A stretch of DNA of 64,000 nucleotides from NCBI RefSeq assembly GCF_900115685.1, contig NZ_FOXJ01000001.1, positions 1,583,796 through 1,647,795 of the forward strand, in the 5' to 3' direction. The notes below the pieces were generated by a model. It had not been told where the DNA came from, did not search any database, and saw only the letters and a list, made by a program, of their open reading frames with translations. How positions within the stretch are numbered: position 1 is the first letter of the stretch; every line of letters begins with the position of its first letter. This DNA is from Variovorax sp. 770b2. Its GTDB lineage: Bacteria; Pseudomonadota; Gammaproteobacteria; Burkholderiales; Burkholderiaceae_C. The position numbers were made by a program, and so were the translations under genes. This document shows, piece by piece, positions 43,113-52,463 of this stretch.

Positions 43113-44327
43113 ATGAAAGCCCTGACTTACCACGGCGCGAAGGATGTCCGCGTCGAGACCGTGCCGGACCCCGTGATCGAGCAGGACGAGGACATCATCC
43201 TGCGCGTGACGGCCACCGCCATCTGCGGCTCGGACCTGCACATCTACCGCGGAAAGATTCCCAGCATGGAGAACGGCGACATCCTTGGACACGAGTTCAT
43301 GGGCATCGTCGAGGACACGGGCAAGGCCGTCACGCGGCTGCAGCGCGGCGACCGCGTGGTGGTGCCTTTCACCATCGCGTGCGGCGAATGTTTCTTCTGC
43401 AACCGGGCGCTCTTTGCGGCCTGCGAAACCACCAACCCCGGGCGCGGCGCCATCCTGAACAAGAAGAATGCGCGCCCGAGCGCCGGCCTGTTCGGCTATT
43501 CGCATCTGTACGGCGGGTACGCCGGCGGACAGGCGGAGTACGTGCGCGTGCCCAAGGCCAACGTGGGCCCGCTGGTGATACCGCCGGGGCTCAACGACGA
43601 GCAGGTGCTGTTTCTGTCTGACATCCTGCCCACCGGCTACCAGGCGGTGGTCAATGCGGACATCGGGCGCGGCTCCACGGTCGCGATCTTCGGCGCGGGC
43701 CCGGTGGGCCTCATGGCGGCGGCATGCGCGCGCATGCTGGGCGCCGAGCGCATCTTCATGATCGACGAGCACCCCTACCGGCTCGACTTCGCGCAGGCGC
43801 TGTACGGCGTGGAGCCCATCAACTTCAGGCAGATCGACGATCCGGCCGAGCAGATCATCGAGCGCACCGACTTTCGCGGCGTCGATGCGTCCATCGATGC
43901 GGTCGGCTTCGAGGCCAAGGGCAGCACCGTGGAGACGGTGCTGACCGAGCTCAAGCTGGAAGGCTCCAGCGGCAAGGCGCTGCGCCAGGCCATCGCGGCC
44001 ACCCGGCGCGGCGGCGTGGTGAGCGTGCCGGGGGTGTATGCCGGTTTCATCCATGGCTTCCTGTTCGGCGACGCCTTCGAGAAGGGGCTGACCTTCAAGA
44101 TGGGCCAGACGCATGCGCAGCAGCACATGCCCAAATTGCTCGAGCACATCCAGGCGGGGGACTTGGCACCCGAGGTCATCATCACGCACCACATGGCATT
44201 GGAAGACGCGGCGCGTGGCTATGACATCTTCGAGAAGGCCGAGGAAGAGTGCCGCAAGGTCGTATTGACGCCTTCGGGTCCAGGCGCCGCCGCACGACGC
44301 GTTGCCGGTTCGGCCCTTTCGCCCTGA
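43113..44327 (+). CDS. Zinc-dependent alcohol dehydrogenase (formaldehyde dehydrogenase-like)
   Basis: A 404-residue medium-chain dehydrogenase. Catalytic zinc ligands are in [14 protein letters not shown] (Cys) and [12 protein letters not shown] (His-Glu). The structural zinc loop [15 protein letters not shown] has its four Cys, and the NAD site is [20 protein letters not shown] with a downstream acidic residue in [12 protein letters not shown] (NAD preference). The extended loop [20 protein letters not shown] places it near the glutathione-independent formaldehyde dehydrogenase/aldehyde dismutase branch. The substrate is thus uncertain. GAAGGAAG lies upstream of the ATG at 43113. Confidence 0.94.
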   Translation: MKALTYHGAKDVRVETVPDPVIEQDEDIILRVTATAICGSDLHIYRGKIPSMENGDILGHEFMGIVEDTGKAVTRLQRGDRVVVPFTIACGECFFCNRALFAACETTNPGRGAILNKKNARPSAGLFGYSHLYGGYAGGQAEYVRVPKANVGPLVIPPGLNDEQVLFLSDILPTGYQAVVNADIGRGSTVAIFGAGPVGLMAAACARMLGAERIFMIDEHPYRLDFAQALYGVEPINFRQIDDPAEQIIERTDFRGVDASIDAVGFEAKGSTVETVLTELKLEGSSGKALRQAIAATRRGGVVSVPGVYAGFIHGFLFGDAFEKGLTFKMGQTHAQQHMPKLLEHIQAGDLAPEVIITHHMALEDAARGYDIFEKAEEECRKVVLTPSGPGAAARRVAGSALSP

Positions 44328-44554
44328 GCGTGCGCCATTCGCCCCGGTCGCTGCGCGGCCGGTGCGCCCATAGGCCCGCAGGTCGCTCCCTTGCGCGAGG
44401 CACCACGCGATGGGGTGTCTGCCGGCCTGCGCGGTTTCGGGTGATTCACCGAACCCCGCGCACGGTCGAGCATTTGTCCGATGGAAGCGCGTCGCTCCAA
44501 GCGTAGCTTTCAAAGCTGAACCTGTTGAAACCGACTACCGAAACGGAGCGCACC

Positions 44555-45427
44555 ATGACAGATCCGCTGCACGCAGGCCCTCGGCCGCCCTTCGATACGC
44601 CCGAACAATCGCCACCCGGCCTGGAGTCGAAGATGGAGCCCCGCCCGGACTTCGGCGAGGCGTCCTACGTCGGCAGCGGCAAGCTCAAGGGCAAGGCTGC
44701 GCTCATCACCGGCGGCGACAGCGGCATCGGCCGCGCCGTGGCGCTCGCCTTTGCGCGGGAAGGTGCCGACGTTCTCATCTCCTACCTGCCCGACGAGGAA
44801 TCCGATGCGCAGGTCTGCAAGGAGCTCATCGAGAAAGAAGGGCGCGTGTGCGTCGCCGTGCCCGGCGACATCTGCGAGGAGGCGCAGTGCAACCGGCTCG
44901 TGGCCACCGCCATCGAGCGCTTCGGCAAGCTCGACGTGCTCGTGAACAACGCGGCCTTCCAGATGACCCACAAGGACCTGGGCGAGATCACCGCCGAGGA
45001 GTTCGACCGCACCTTCCGCACCAACGTCTACGCCAACTTCTTCCTCTGCAAGGCAGCGTCGGCGCACATGCAGCCGGGCAGCGCGATCATCAGCACCGCT
45101 TCGGTCAACGCGGACAAGCCCAATGCGACGCTCGTCGCCTACGCAGCGACCAAGGGCGCCATCCAGAACATGTCCGGCGGCATGGCGCAATTGCTCGCCG
45201 ACAAGGGCATCCGGGTGAACTGCGTGGCACCGGGGCCGTTCTGGACGCCGTTGATTCCCTCGACCATGCCGGCGGAAAAGGTCAAGGAGTTCGGCATGCA
45301 GACGCCCATGAAGCGGCCCGGCCAGCCGGCCGAGTTGCAGGCGGTGTACGTGCTGCTCGCGTCCGACCAGGCGAGCTATATCTCCGGCGCGACCATTCCG
45401 GTGACGGGCGGTGTGCCGTTCATCTGA
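44555..45427 (+). CDS. SDR family oxidoreductase, YghA/general-stress-protein-39-like
   Basis: A 290-residue SDR with the typical N-terminal extension of this subgroup (PRPPFDTPEQSPPGLESKME), the cofactor motif KAALITGGDSGIGRAVALAF, VLVNNAAFQM, IISTASVNADKPNATLVAYA and the YAATKGAIQN Tyr-Lys pair, ending SGATIPVTGGVPFI. Homologues (E. coli YghA, Bacillus GSP39) are stress-induced NADP-dependent aldehyde or diketone reductases, in keeping with the surrounding stress genes. The ATG at 44555 with GGAG upstream was preferred to the TTG at 44525. Confidence 0.95.
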   Translation: MTDPLHAGPRPPFDTPEQSPPGLESKMEPRPDFGEASYVGSGKLKGKAALITGGDSGIGRAVALAFAREGADVLISYLPDEESDAQVCKELIEKEGRVCVAVPGDICEEAQCNRLVATAIERFGKLDVLVNNAAFQMTHKDLGEITAEEFDRTFRTNVYANFFLCKAASAHMQPGSAIISTASVNADKPNATLVAYAATKGAIQNMSGGMAQLLADKGIRVNCVAPGPFWTPLIPSTMPAEKVKEFGMQTPMKRPGQPAELQAVYVLLASDQASYISGATIPVTGGVPFI

Positions 45428-45496
45428 GGCCGGCCCCCGCTTGAACAGCGATGACGGATCCGAACATGCGCGCCGAAAGAGACGCCGAGGAACGCG

Positions 45497-45556
45497 ATGG
45501 CCCCAGACCGCGACATGAACCGCTGCCAACGCCGCGCCAAGGCCCGCAAGCAGTAG
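45497..45556 (+). CDS. Possible 19-residue leader peptide
   Basis: ATG at 45497 with GAGGAA 5 nt upstream encodes MAPDRDMNRCQRRAKARKQ and stops at 45554-45556. The TAG stop runs directly into the AGGAGG ribosome binding site of the UdgX gene, so ribosomes ending here would sit on that site. Basic composition; no known counterpart. Translation is inferred from the start signal only. Confidence 0.35.
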   Translation: MAPDRDMNRCQRRAKARKQ

Positions 45557-45564
45557 GAGGCGCA

Positions 45565-46251
45565 ATGGCGGCGAATGGTCGCGGCCTGAAACCGGCTTTG
45601 GCCGGCCTTCAGAAACTCGGCAGGGCGACCAACGCCTGCCCCGAGTGTCCGCTTGGCGAACACGCGACGCAGTCGGTGTTCGGCGAAGGGCCCGTGCACG
45701 CGCGACTGATGGTGGTCGGGGAGCAGCCGGGCGACAAGGAAGACTTGGTGGGCCGCCCCTTCGTCGGGCCGGCCGGACGGCTGTTCGACCGCGCCGTAGC
45801 GGAACTGGGCTGGTCGCGCGACAAGTTGTATGTGACCAATGCGGTGAAGCATTTCAAATACGAGTTGCGTGGGAAGCGCCGAATCCACAAGACGCCCGCG
45901 CAGCGGGAGGCGGATGCCTGCCTTCACTGGCTGGAGAGCGAAATCGCCCTGGTGGAACCCGCGGCGCTGATCGCGCTGGGCGGCGTTGCGGCACGCTCGC
46001 TGCTCGGACGCCATGTGGCGGTGATGAGCGAACGCGGCCGATGGCACGAAGATGCGGCGGGGCGCCAGGTGCTGGTGACGCTGCATCCGTCTGCGCTGCT
46101 GCGAGGGGACCCCGAACAGAAGGCCGCCGCGTGGAAGGCATGGCTTGCGGATCTGTCCCTGGCCTCGAAGGTCTTCGAGAAAGCGCGAACGCCGGCGCGC
46201 AAGAAAACCAGGCCTGCACGCAAGCTGAACGCTGTTGCTGCGACGACTTGA
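45565..46251 (+). CDS. udgX: UdgX family uracil-DNA binding protein
   Basis: A 228-residue member of the uracil-DNA glycosylase superfamily. The diagnostic UdgX loop is present as GKRRIHKTP, with His108 in the place of M. smegmatis UdgX His109, which forms a covalent bond to the abasic sugar after uracil excision. Other motifs are VVGEQPGDKEDLVGRPFVGP (motif A region), NAVKHFKYE, and VTLHPSALLR near the C-terminus. Cys25, Cys28 and Cys119 are likely iron-sulfur ligands; the fourth ligand is not an obvious Cys. A Lys/Arg-rich tail (residues about 205-223) may aid DNA binding. The ATG at 45565, with AGGAGG 5-6 nt upstream, fits the family length better than the ATG at 45451. Confidence 0.93.
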   Translation: MAANGRGLKPALAGLQKLGRATNACPECPLGEHATQSVFGEGPVHARLMVVGEQPGDKEDLVGRPFVGPAGRLFDRAVAELGWSRDKLYVTNAVKHFKYELRGKRRIHKTPAQREADACLHWLESEIALVEPAALIALGGVAARSLLGRHVAVMSERGRWHEDAAGRQVLVTLHPSALLRGDPEQKAAAWKAWLADLSLASKVFEKARTPARKKTRPARKLNAVAATT

Positions 46252-46379
46252 AGACAGGGCTTCGATAGGTCGCGGAAGGTGCGGGGACCTCGACGCGCTC
46301 CCTCGCCAGAGAAGTTTTCGCGCGCCCGTGCGTGCGGCCCGACCTTCGCTTCGTGCAGGGCGCCCCCGGTTGTCGCGGC

Positions 46380-47015
46380 TCAGGGCTTGGGCGGGTAGGG
46401 CGCCTGCCGGAGCAGCTTGGCCAGGTGCACGGCGTTGCGAACCATCATGCGGGTCGCGTCGTCGGTCGACGAGGGCACCGGATGCAGGTCGCGGTATTCG
46501 CCGCTGCCGCGGGCCTCGCCCACCCAATAGGCCATGGCGTTGGGCGCCAGCGAAAAGCCCAGGTCGTTCAACGCCTGGTACACCTCGGCGCCCACGTGGT
46601 GCGCGCCGTCCTCGTTGCCCACCACGGCCGCCGCGCCGACCTTGCCGTAGGAGGGCATCCGCCTGTCCTTGCCGGTCTCGGCGATGAACGCATCCATGCG
46701 CTCGAGCACGCGCTTGGCCACGCTGCTCGGCTGCCCGATCCAGATCGGCGAGCCGATGACCACGATGTCCGCCGCCATGACCTTGGCGCGCAACGCGGGC
46801 CAATCGTCGCCCGGCCCTTCGTCGGAGCGGGTGCCGGGCAGGATGTTGTGGGCGGCGGCGTGAACGGTTTCGGTCTCCACGCCGTGCGCTGCGAATGCGG
46901 CGGCAACGTCGCGCAGCATGGCGCCGGTGGAGGAGGGTTTGCCTACCGCCTTCAAGCTGCAGTTGAAGGCCAGGGCGCGCAAGGTGGAGGGGAAAGCCAG
47001 GCTGTGATCGGTCAT
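46380..47015 (-). CDS. Flavodoxin family protein (NADPH-dependent FMN reductase-like)
   Basis: A 211-residue flavoprotein. LRALAFNCSLKAVGKPSSTG is the FMN phosphate loop, ADIVVIGSPIWIGQPSSVAK is the second FMN-contact segment, and GAAAVVGNEDGAHHVGAEVY is the third. These are the hallmarks of the flavodoxin-like/WrbA-related reductases. It is cytoplasmic, reducing quinones, azo compounds or FMN with NAD(P)H; the specific substrate is unknown. ATG at 47015 is preferred; GTG at 47024 in frame is possible. It is divergent from the small secreted protein gene at 47256. Confidence 0.9.
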   Translation of the reverse strand: MTDHSLAFPSTLRALAFNCSLKAVGKPSSTGAMLRDVAAAFAAHGVETETVHAAAHNILPGTRSDEGPGDDWPALRAKVMAADIVVIGSPIWIGQPSSVAKRVLERMDAFIAETGKDRRMPSYGKVGAAAVVGNEDGAHHVGAEVYQALNDLGFSLAPNAMAYWVGEARGSGEYRDLHPVPSSTDDATRMMVRNAVHLAKLLRQAPYPPKP

Positions 47016-47166
47016 GGTCCGCACAGTGTTGGCAAGCCGCTGTCGGCGATCCCCAAGACGATGACGCCGGCCGGGGTCGGCGTGTTCTTACGCGGCTCGG
47101 GGCCGGCGTCGTGTCGCCATTCGATCGGGCACCACGGCACCACGCAACCCAGGCCGCGTGGTTGCT

Positions 47167-47176
47167 GCTCCTACAA
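47167..47176 (+). promoter_or_regulatory. GCTCCTACA element upstream of 47256 gene
   Basis: GCTCCTACAA, 79 bp before the start at 47256. It matches nine of the ten positions of the best form. Confidence 0.5.
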
Positions 47177-47255
47177 CCGCTGCGTGCCTGTTCCCACAGC
47201 CGGCATCACCCGCAGGTCCGAAACATGGGTCTACAGCGCCAAAGGAAACGACACC

Positions 47256-47615
47256 ATGACGACAAGGAAAGAAAGCCACTCGGGCCGCAGCGCCGCGGTC
47301 CTTCTCTTGACCGGGTTGCTGGCGGCCACCGCCGCATTCGCGCAGGCACCGTCCACGGGCAACCCGAAGGGCTCGGTCGCGCCCAGCACGCAGGGCAGTT
47401 CCGCCAACCCGCCCGCCGACCCCGCGCGCACGGTCGACACCGGCCGCTCGGAGCCGCTGGATTCGACCAAGGGTCCGGTTGCCGCGCGCGTCAACCGCAC
47501 GCCGCGGCCGGGCGGCGGATCGGCCACGGGCGGCCTCACGCGGCGCAACCCGCAGGACACCCTGCCGTCGCCCGCGCCGCCGCCGAGCAATTCGAACTCC
47601 AAGCCCGGCAAGTAA
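47256..47615 (+). CDS. Small secreted Pro/Ser/Gly-rich protein
   Basis: A 119-residue protein with a signal peptide (residues 1 to about 31, AAVLLLTGLLAATAAFAQA) and a mature part of low complexity rich in Pro, Ser, Gly and Asn that is likely disordered in the periplasm or cell envelope. I recognise no family. AAAGGAAA lies upstream of the ATG at 47256. It is followed 12 nt later by another small gene with a good ribosome binding site, so they form an operon. Confidence 0.8.
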   Translation: MTTRKESHSGRSAAVLLLTGLLAATAAFAQAPSTGNPKGSVAPSTQGSSANPPADPARTVDTGRSEPLDSTKGPVAARVNRTPRPGGGSATGGLTRRNPQDTLPSPAPPPSNSNSKPGK

Positions 47616-47627
47616 GGAGAAAGCATC

Positions 47628-48026
47628 ATGGCAAATAGCAGCATCCTGGGCGGAGAACGCCCACCCGTGCAGCCCAAGGGCAAGGACACCGGCGCCCTCG
47701 GCCCGAGCGATTCGAGCGACAGCGGCAGCGACGTGCAGGCCGGCGAACCCCGCACGGCGCTGCCCGACGACCTGGTCGGCGGCGGAGCGTACGCACCAGA
47801 GCTGGCCACCGACACCGATGCCGCCGGCACGGGCGAGCGGGCCTCCGCGGACGAGGGCGTGGCGACCGATGCCGACCTGCTGCCCGATCGCACAGGCGTA
47901 CTGCCCGATTCGGCGGCCGAGGTGCGCGATGCGGCCGGCGAGGAAGACAGCGTGCGCGCCGCGGACCTCGCCGCCGAACATGGAGACCTCGAGGAAGGCA
48001 TCGACGAAGACGAAGAAAGCGCCTGA
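47628..48026 (+). CDS. Acidic hypothetical protein
   Basis: A 132-residue, strongly acidic, probably disordered protein (many Asp, Glu, Ala, Gly) without hydrophobic segments. SSILGGERPPVQPKGKDTGA at the N-terminus and a Glu/Asp-rich C-terminus (EEGIDEDEESA) stand out. AAGGAGA precedes the ATG at 47628, 12 nt after the preceding gene. No family recognised. Several such tiny acidic proteins occur in this region, perhaps as stress or desiccation proteins, but this is a guess from composition. Confidence 0.8.
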   Translation: MANSSILGGERPPVQPKGKDTGALGPSDSSDSGSDVQAGEPRTALPDDLVGGGAYAPELATDTDAAGTGERASADEGVATDADLLPDRTGVLPDSAAEVRDAAGEEDSVRAADLAAEHGDLEEGIDEDEESA

Positions 48027-48136
48027 CCCCTGCAAATCGGCATCTGCCGAGCGCGCGAACCGGTCGCGCTGCGTAGCTGCGCGCGCGCCGAGAAAGGCCC
48101 GCTCGGCCGAGAAGACAGCAAGGGCCATCCGGGCGG

Positions 48137-48146
48137 CACTCCTACG
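48137..48146 (+). promoter_or_regulatory. CTCCTACG element upstream of the chemotaxis-type hybrid
   Basis: CACTCCTACG, 103 bp before the start at 48250. It matches the core CTCCTAC of the repeated element. Confidence 0.4.
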
Positions 48147-48249
48147 TACAGCGGGGGGACGATGGGGGCAAAATAGTTTCCTGTTGTTCCCAGGGGAGAG
48201 TGGCCAGCTTGCCTGCGGCGCGCCGCCCCCCATCCGCCAGCGAGACCCC

Positions 48250-51200
48250 ATGCCCTCTCAAGGACCTTCTGCTCCGCCGCCCCCGAAGGCCTCCGACCCT
48301 TCCCGCCTCGTTCGCAGCCACCTGAAATTTCCGGTGGTCGGCATCGGCGCTTCGGCAGGTGGGCTGGAGGCGGTGATCCGGTTCTTTGAGCAGATGCCCG
48401 CGGCCTCGGGCATGGCCTTCGTGGTGATCCTTCATCTCTCGCCCAAGCACAAGAGCAGCGCCGCCGAAATCATCCAGCGCGCCACGCGCATGCCGGTGAG
48501 GCAGGTCGGCAAGCCCATGCCGATCGAGGCGGACCACGTGTACGTCATTCCGCCCGGCGTGACGCTCACGATGAACGATGGTCATCTGCGCGTGACGCCG
48601 GGCGAGCGCGTCGCCGGTGGACACATTGCCATCGACGTGTTCTTCCGCACCATGGCCGAAGTGCACGAGGAACGGGCCGTGTGCATCGTGATGTCGGGCA
48701 CTGGCAGCGACGGTGCCGTGGGCCTTACCAGCGTCAAGGAGCGCGGCGGCATCGCCCTGGCGCAGACGCCCGAGGACGCCGCGCACGACGGCATGCCCCG
48801 CGCAGCCATTGCCACCGGCATGGTCGACTTCGTGCTGCCGGCCGTCGAGATGCCGCAGCGGTTGATCGACATCTGGCAAAGCGCGCGCAAGATCCAGCTG
48901 CCCGACGCCGAGGACGTGGGCATCCTCGTGTCCGAGCCCGAGGGGCCGATCGCCTCGCAGGAGGCCGAAAAAGCGCTGCAGGACGTGATGTCCTACCTGC
49001 GCAGCTACACCCGCCACGATTTCACGCACTACAAGCGCGCGACGGTGCTGCGCCGCATCGAACGCAGGCTGCAGGTCAACCGGCTGACCGACCTGCCCTC
49101 GTACCGCGACTTCCTGCGCGACCACCCCGAAGAAGGGCCGCTGCTGCTGCAGGACATGCTCATCAGCGTGACCAACTTCTTTCGCGACCGCGATGCCTTC
49201 GAGGCCCTGGAGCGCGAGGCGATTCCGCGCATCGTCGAATCCAAGCAGCCGGGCGACCAGGTGCGCGTCTGGGTCGCGGGCTGCGCCACGGGCGAGGAAG
49301 CCTATTCGCTGAGCATGCTGCTGCGGGAACAGGCCGACCTGCAGTCCAAGCCGCTGGAAATCCAGATCTTCGCGACCGACATCGACGAGCGCGCCATCGC
49401 CACCGCGCGCAAGGGCACCTACGCGCAGGGCGTCGTGGAAGACGTCACGCCCTCGCGGCTGCGGCAGTTCTTCGTGAAGGACCAGGACCAGTACCGCGTC
49501 TCCACCGTGGTGCGCGAGCCGGTGCTGTTCGCGCTGCACAACCTCTTGCGCGATCCGCCGTTCTCGCGGCTGGACCTGATCTGCTGCCGCAACCTGCTGA
49601 TCTACCTGGACCGATCGGCGCAGGCCCATGTGCTGGAGATGTTCCGCGTCGCCTTGCGCCCCAGCGGCTACCTGTTCATGGGAACGTCCGAATCGACCGA
49701 TGCGGCGGGAACCCTGTTCACCGCGGCCGACAAGAAGAACCGGATCTTCCGCGTCAATGCGGCGCTGCAGGGCGGGCGGCACATGCCGCTGATCGGCGAG
49801 TCGCCGGTGATCGCCGCGCCGGGCACCTTCGCCGAGCCGCCCCGCAGCGCGAGCCGCCGGGCGGCCGACGCACCCGGCACGGCGGAACTGCACCAGCGCG
49901 CCATCGAGCAGTTCTCGCCGCCCAGCGTGCTGATCAACGCCGAGCACGAGGTGCTGCACCTGTCCAACGGGGTGGGGCGCTTTCTCGAGCGGGCCAGCGG
50001 CGAGCCTTCGAACAACCTGCTGAACAACGTTCGCTCGGACATCCGGATCGAACTTCGCACCGCGCTTTTCAAGGCGGCCCAGTCCGGGCGCAGCGTGGAG
50101 ACGCGCATCGTGCAGCGCCAGGAAGACGGCAAGCAGATTTTCCTGAACATCACGGTGCGACCGCTGCCGCAGGAGGCGGGGCGGCCCGGCCTCGTGCTCG
50201 TGGTGTTCGACGAGGTCCAGGAGAGCATGCCGCTGCTGACCGCGGAGTCGGGCGACTCCGCGCGCGTCCTGCTCATCGCGCAGATGGAGGACGAGATCCG
50301 CCAGCTCAAGCTGCATCTGCAGGACACCATCGAGCACTCGGAGACCTCGACCGAGGAAATGAAGGCCTCCAACGAGGAGTTGCAGGCCATCAACGAGGAA
50401 CTGCGCTCGGCCACCGAGGAGCTGGAAACCAGCAAGGAGGAGCTGCAGTCGATGAACGAGGAGCTCGTGACGGTCAACTACGAACTCAAGGTCAAGGTCG
50501 AGGAGCGGGGCAACATCAACGACGACCTGCAGAACCTGATTTCGTCGTCCGAGATCGCCACGATCTTCGTGAACCGCGGCATGCACGTGAAGCGCTACAC
50601 GCCGCAGGCGGCGAGGCTGTTCAACCTGATTCCCACGGACCTGGGGCGCTCGCTGTTCGACATCACGAGTCGCCTGGACTACACGGAACTGGCGCAAGAC
50701 ACGGCCTCGGCGTTCAAGGACCTGCGCGCCGTGGAGCGGCACGTCACCAGCGCGGACGGGCGGCAGTACCTTGCGCGCGTCCTTCCCTACCGCACGGCGG
50801 AAGACAAGATCGAAGGCGCCATCCTCAATTTCTTCGACATCACCGACCTGCGCGCGGCCGAGGCGCAGGTGCGCGCCGGCGAGGAGCGCCTGCGCATGGT
50901 GGCCGCGACCACGCGCGACTTCGCCATCATCACCACCGACCCGGCCGGGCTCATCACCAACTGGAACCGCGGCGCGGAGCGCATCTTCGGCTACACCGAA
51001 GAAGAGATGCTGCAGCACCCCGTCGCGACCATCTTCACGCCCGAAGACCAGGCGCACGGCGTCCCCGAGCAGGAGATGCGCCGCGCCGCGGAGACCGGCC
51101 GCGCCGAAGACGACCGCTGGCACCTGCGCAAGAACGGCAGCCGTTTCTATTGCAGTGGCGTGATGACCGCGCTGGAGGCGAGCGCGGGCGGCGGCTTTGC

Positions 51201-52392
51201 CAAGATCGCGCGCGACATGACGGGCACCAAGCAGCTCGAACTGGCGCAGGAGCACCGGCTGGTGAAGGAAAGGAAGGCCAGCCTCAACGCGCAGATGGCC
51301 AACGACCTCAAAGACCGCTTCCTGGCGGTGATGTCGCATGAGCTGAAGCAGCCGCTGAACCTGATCCAGATGAATGCCGAGCTCCTGATGCGCCTGCCGG
51401 TGGCCGCCGAGAACCCGAAGGTGCAGCGCCTGAGCGAGGCGATCCGGAGCGCCGTGGGCAGCCAGAGCCGCATCATCAACGACCTGCTCGATCTCTCGCG
51501 CATCCGCACCGGCAAGCTGCGGCTGAACCGCGTCGCGGTGGACCTGGGGGAACTGGTCCAGACCGCGGCGACGGCGGCAATCGCCAACGTCCCCGGCAAG
51601 CACATCGCGCTCGATGCGCAATGCGATGCCGGCGTGATCTGCAACGGCGATCGCGTCCGCGTGGAGCAGATCGCCTGGAACCTGCTGACCAACGCCGCCA
51701 AGTTCACGCCCGATGGCGGAAGCATCGGCGTGCGGGTGGTGGCAGAGAACGGGTTCGCGCGGTTGACCGTCACCGACACCGGGTGCGGCATTGCGCCCGA
51801 GTTCCTGCCGCATGTGTTCGGCATGTTCAACCAGGCCCAGGAAGTGGCGTCACCCAACGGCGGCCTGGGCATCGGCCTGGCGCTGGTGCACGAACTGGCG
51901 CTCGCCCACGGCGGGCGGGCGGAGGCGCAGTCCGATGGCATCGGCCGCGGTGCGGTGTTCAGTGTCTGGCTGCCCCAGGTCGGGACCGATGTGCCGGTGA
52001 AGGCCGAAGCAGCGCCCGCGGCTGTCGACCTCAAGGGATGGCGGGTGCTGGCCGTCGACGATTACGCCGAGGCCCTGGAACCGTTCGCCGAAGTGCTGCG
52101 CTTCGAAGGCGCCATCGTGGACACCGCCGGAAGCGGCAAGGAGGCGCTGGCGCTGCTGCAGACGCAGCAGTACGACCTCCTGGTGTCAGACCTGGGCATG
52201 CCGGAGATGGACGGCTTCCAGCTCATCGGCGAAGTGAGGCGGCAGGAGGCGACGCGCGAGCTGCGCTCCATCGCGATGTCCGGGTTCGGCCGGCGCACCG
52301 ATGCGCGGCGCGCGCTCGAGGCGGGCTTCGATGCGCATCTGCCCAAGCCGGCATCCATCGAGGAACTCAAGACGGCCATTGCCCGGCTCTGA
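48250..52392 (+). CDS. CheB-CheR-PAS hybrid histidine kinase with receiver domain
   Basis: A 1380-residue soluble signalling protein. Domains in order: CheB methylesterase (about 25-205; VVGIGASAGGLEA Ser, ILHLSPKH His, MSGTGSDGAVG Asp), CheR methyltransferase (about 235-490; NFFRDRDAF, VWVAGCATGEEAYSLSMLL, FATDIDERAI, DLICCRNLLIYLD), PAS-like segment, coiled coil (about 677-755, repeated Asn-Glu-Glu-Leu), two PAS domains (about 755-865 and 885-1000), HisKA with His about 1030 (AVMSHELKQPLNLIQMNAEL), HATPase (NLLTNAAKFTPDGG, DTGCGIAP) and a C-terminal receiver (Asp about 1313 in LLVSDLGMPEMDG). No chemoreceptor or CheA/W genes are adjacent, so it probably acts in stress signalling rather than motility. 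The ATG at 48250 has weak initiation signals. Confidence 0.95.
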   Translation: MPSQGPSAPPPPKASDPSRLVRSHLKFPVVGIGASAGGLEAVIRFFEQMPAASGMAFVVILHLSPKHKSSAAEIIQRATRMPVRQVGKPMPIEADHVYVIPPGVTLTMNDGHLRVTPGERVAGGHIAIDVFFRTMAEVHEERAVCIVMSGTGSDGAVGLTSVKERGGIALAQTPEDAAHDGMPRAAIATGMVDFVLPAVEMPQRLIDIWQSARKIQLPDAEDVGILVSEPEGPIASQEAEKALQDVMSYLRSYTRHDFTHYKRATVLRRIERRLQVNRLTDLPSYRDFLRDHPEEGPLLLQDMLISVTNFFRDRDAFEALEREAIPRIVESKQPGDQVRVWVAGCATGEEAYSLSMLLREQADLQSKPLEIQIFATDIDERAIATARKGTYAQGVVEDVTPSRLRQFFVKDQDQYRVSTVVREPVLFALHNLLRDPPFSRLDLICCRNLLIYLDRSAQAHVLEMFRVALRPSGYLFMGTSESTDAAGTLFTAADKKNRIFRVNAALQGGRHMPLIGESPVIAAPGTFAEPPRSASRRAADAPGTAELHQRAIEQFSPPSVLINAEHEVLHLSNGVGRFLERASGEPSNNLLNNVRSDIRIELRTALFKAAQSGRSVETRIVQRQEDGKQIFLNITVRPLPQEAGRPGLVLVVFDEVQESMPLLTAESGDSARVLLIAQMEDEIRQLKLHLQDTIEHSETSTEEMKASNEELQAINEELRSATEELETSKEELQSMNEELVTVNYELKVKVEERGNINDDLQNLISSSEIATIFVNRGMHVKRYTPQAARLFNLIPTDLGRSLFDITSRLDYTELAQDTASAFKDLRAVERHVTSADGRQYLARVLPYRTAEDKIEGAILNFFDITDLRAAEAQVRAGEERLRMVAATTRDFAIITTDPAGLITNWNRGAERIFGYTEEEMLQHPVATIFTPEDQAHGVPEQEMRRAAETGRAEDDRWHLRKNGSRFYCSGVMTALEASAGGGFAKIARDMTGTKQLELAQEHRLVKERKASLNAQMANDLKDRFLAVMSHELKQPLNLIQMNAELLMRLPVAAENPKVQRLSEAIRSAVGSQSRIINDLLDLSRIRTGKLRLNRVAVDLGELVQTAATAAIANVPGKHIALDAQCDAGVICNGDRVRVEQIAWNLLTNAAKFTPDGGSIGVRVVAENGFARLTVTDTGCGIAPEFLPHVFGMFNQAQEVASPNGGLGIGLALVHELALAHGGRAEAQSDGIGRGAVFSVWLPQVGTDVPVKAEAAPAAVDLKGWRVLAVDDYAEALEPFAEVLRFEGAIVDTAGSGKEALALLQTQQYDLLVSDLGMPEMDGFQLIGEVRRQEATRELRSIAMSGFGRRTDARRALEAGFDAHLPKPASIEELKTAIARL

Positions 52393-52463
52393 TTCCGGAC
52401 TGCCTGCGGGGCGCATGAACAGAGCCGGCCGTGCCGCTGGCTACCTGCGCCGCAGAGCGTCGC

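Noticed and set aside
48142..51813. Minus-strand open frame of 1223 codons opposite the CheB-CheR hybrid
   Set aside because: His/Arg/Gln/Val-rich mirror of a conserved multi-domain signalling protein; no initiation signal.
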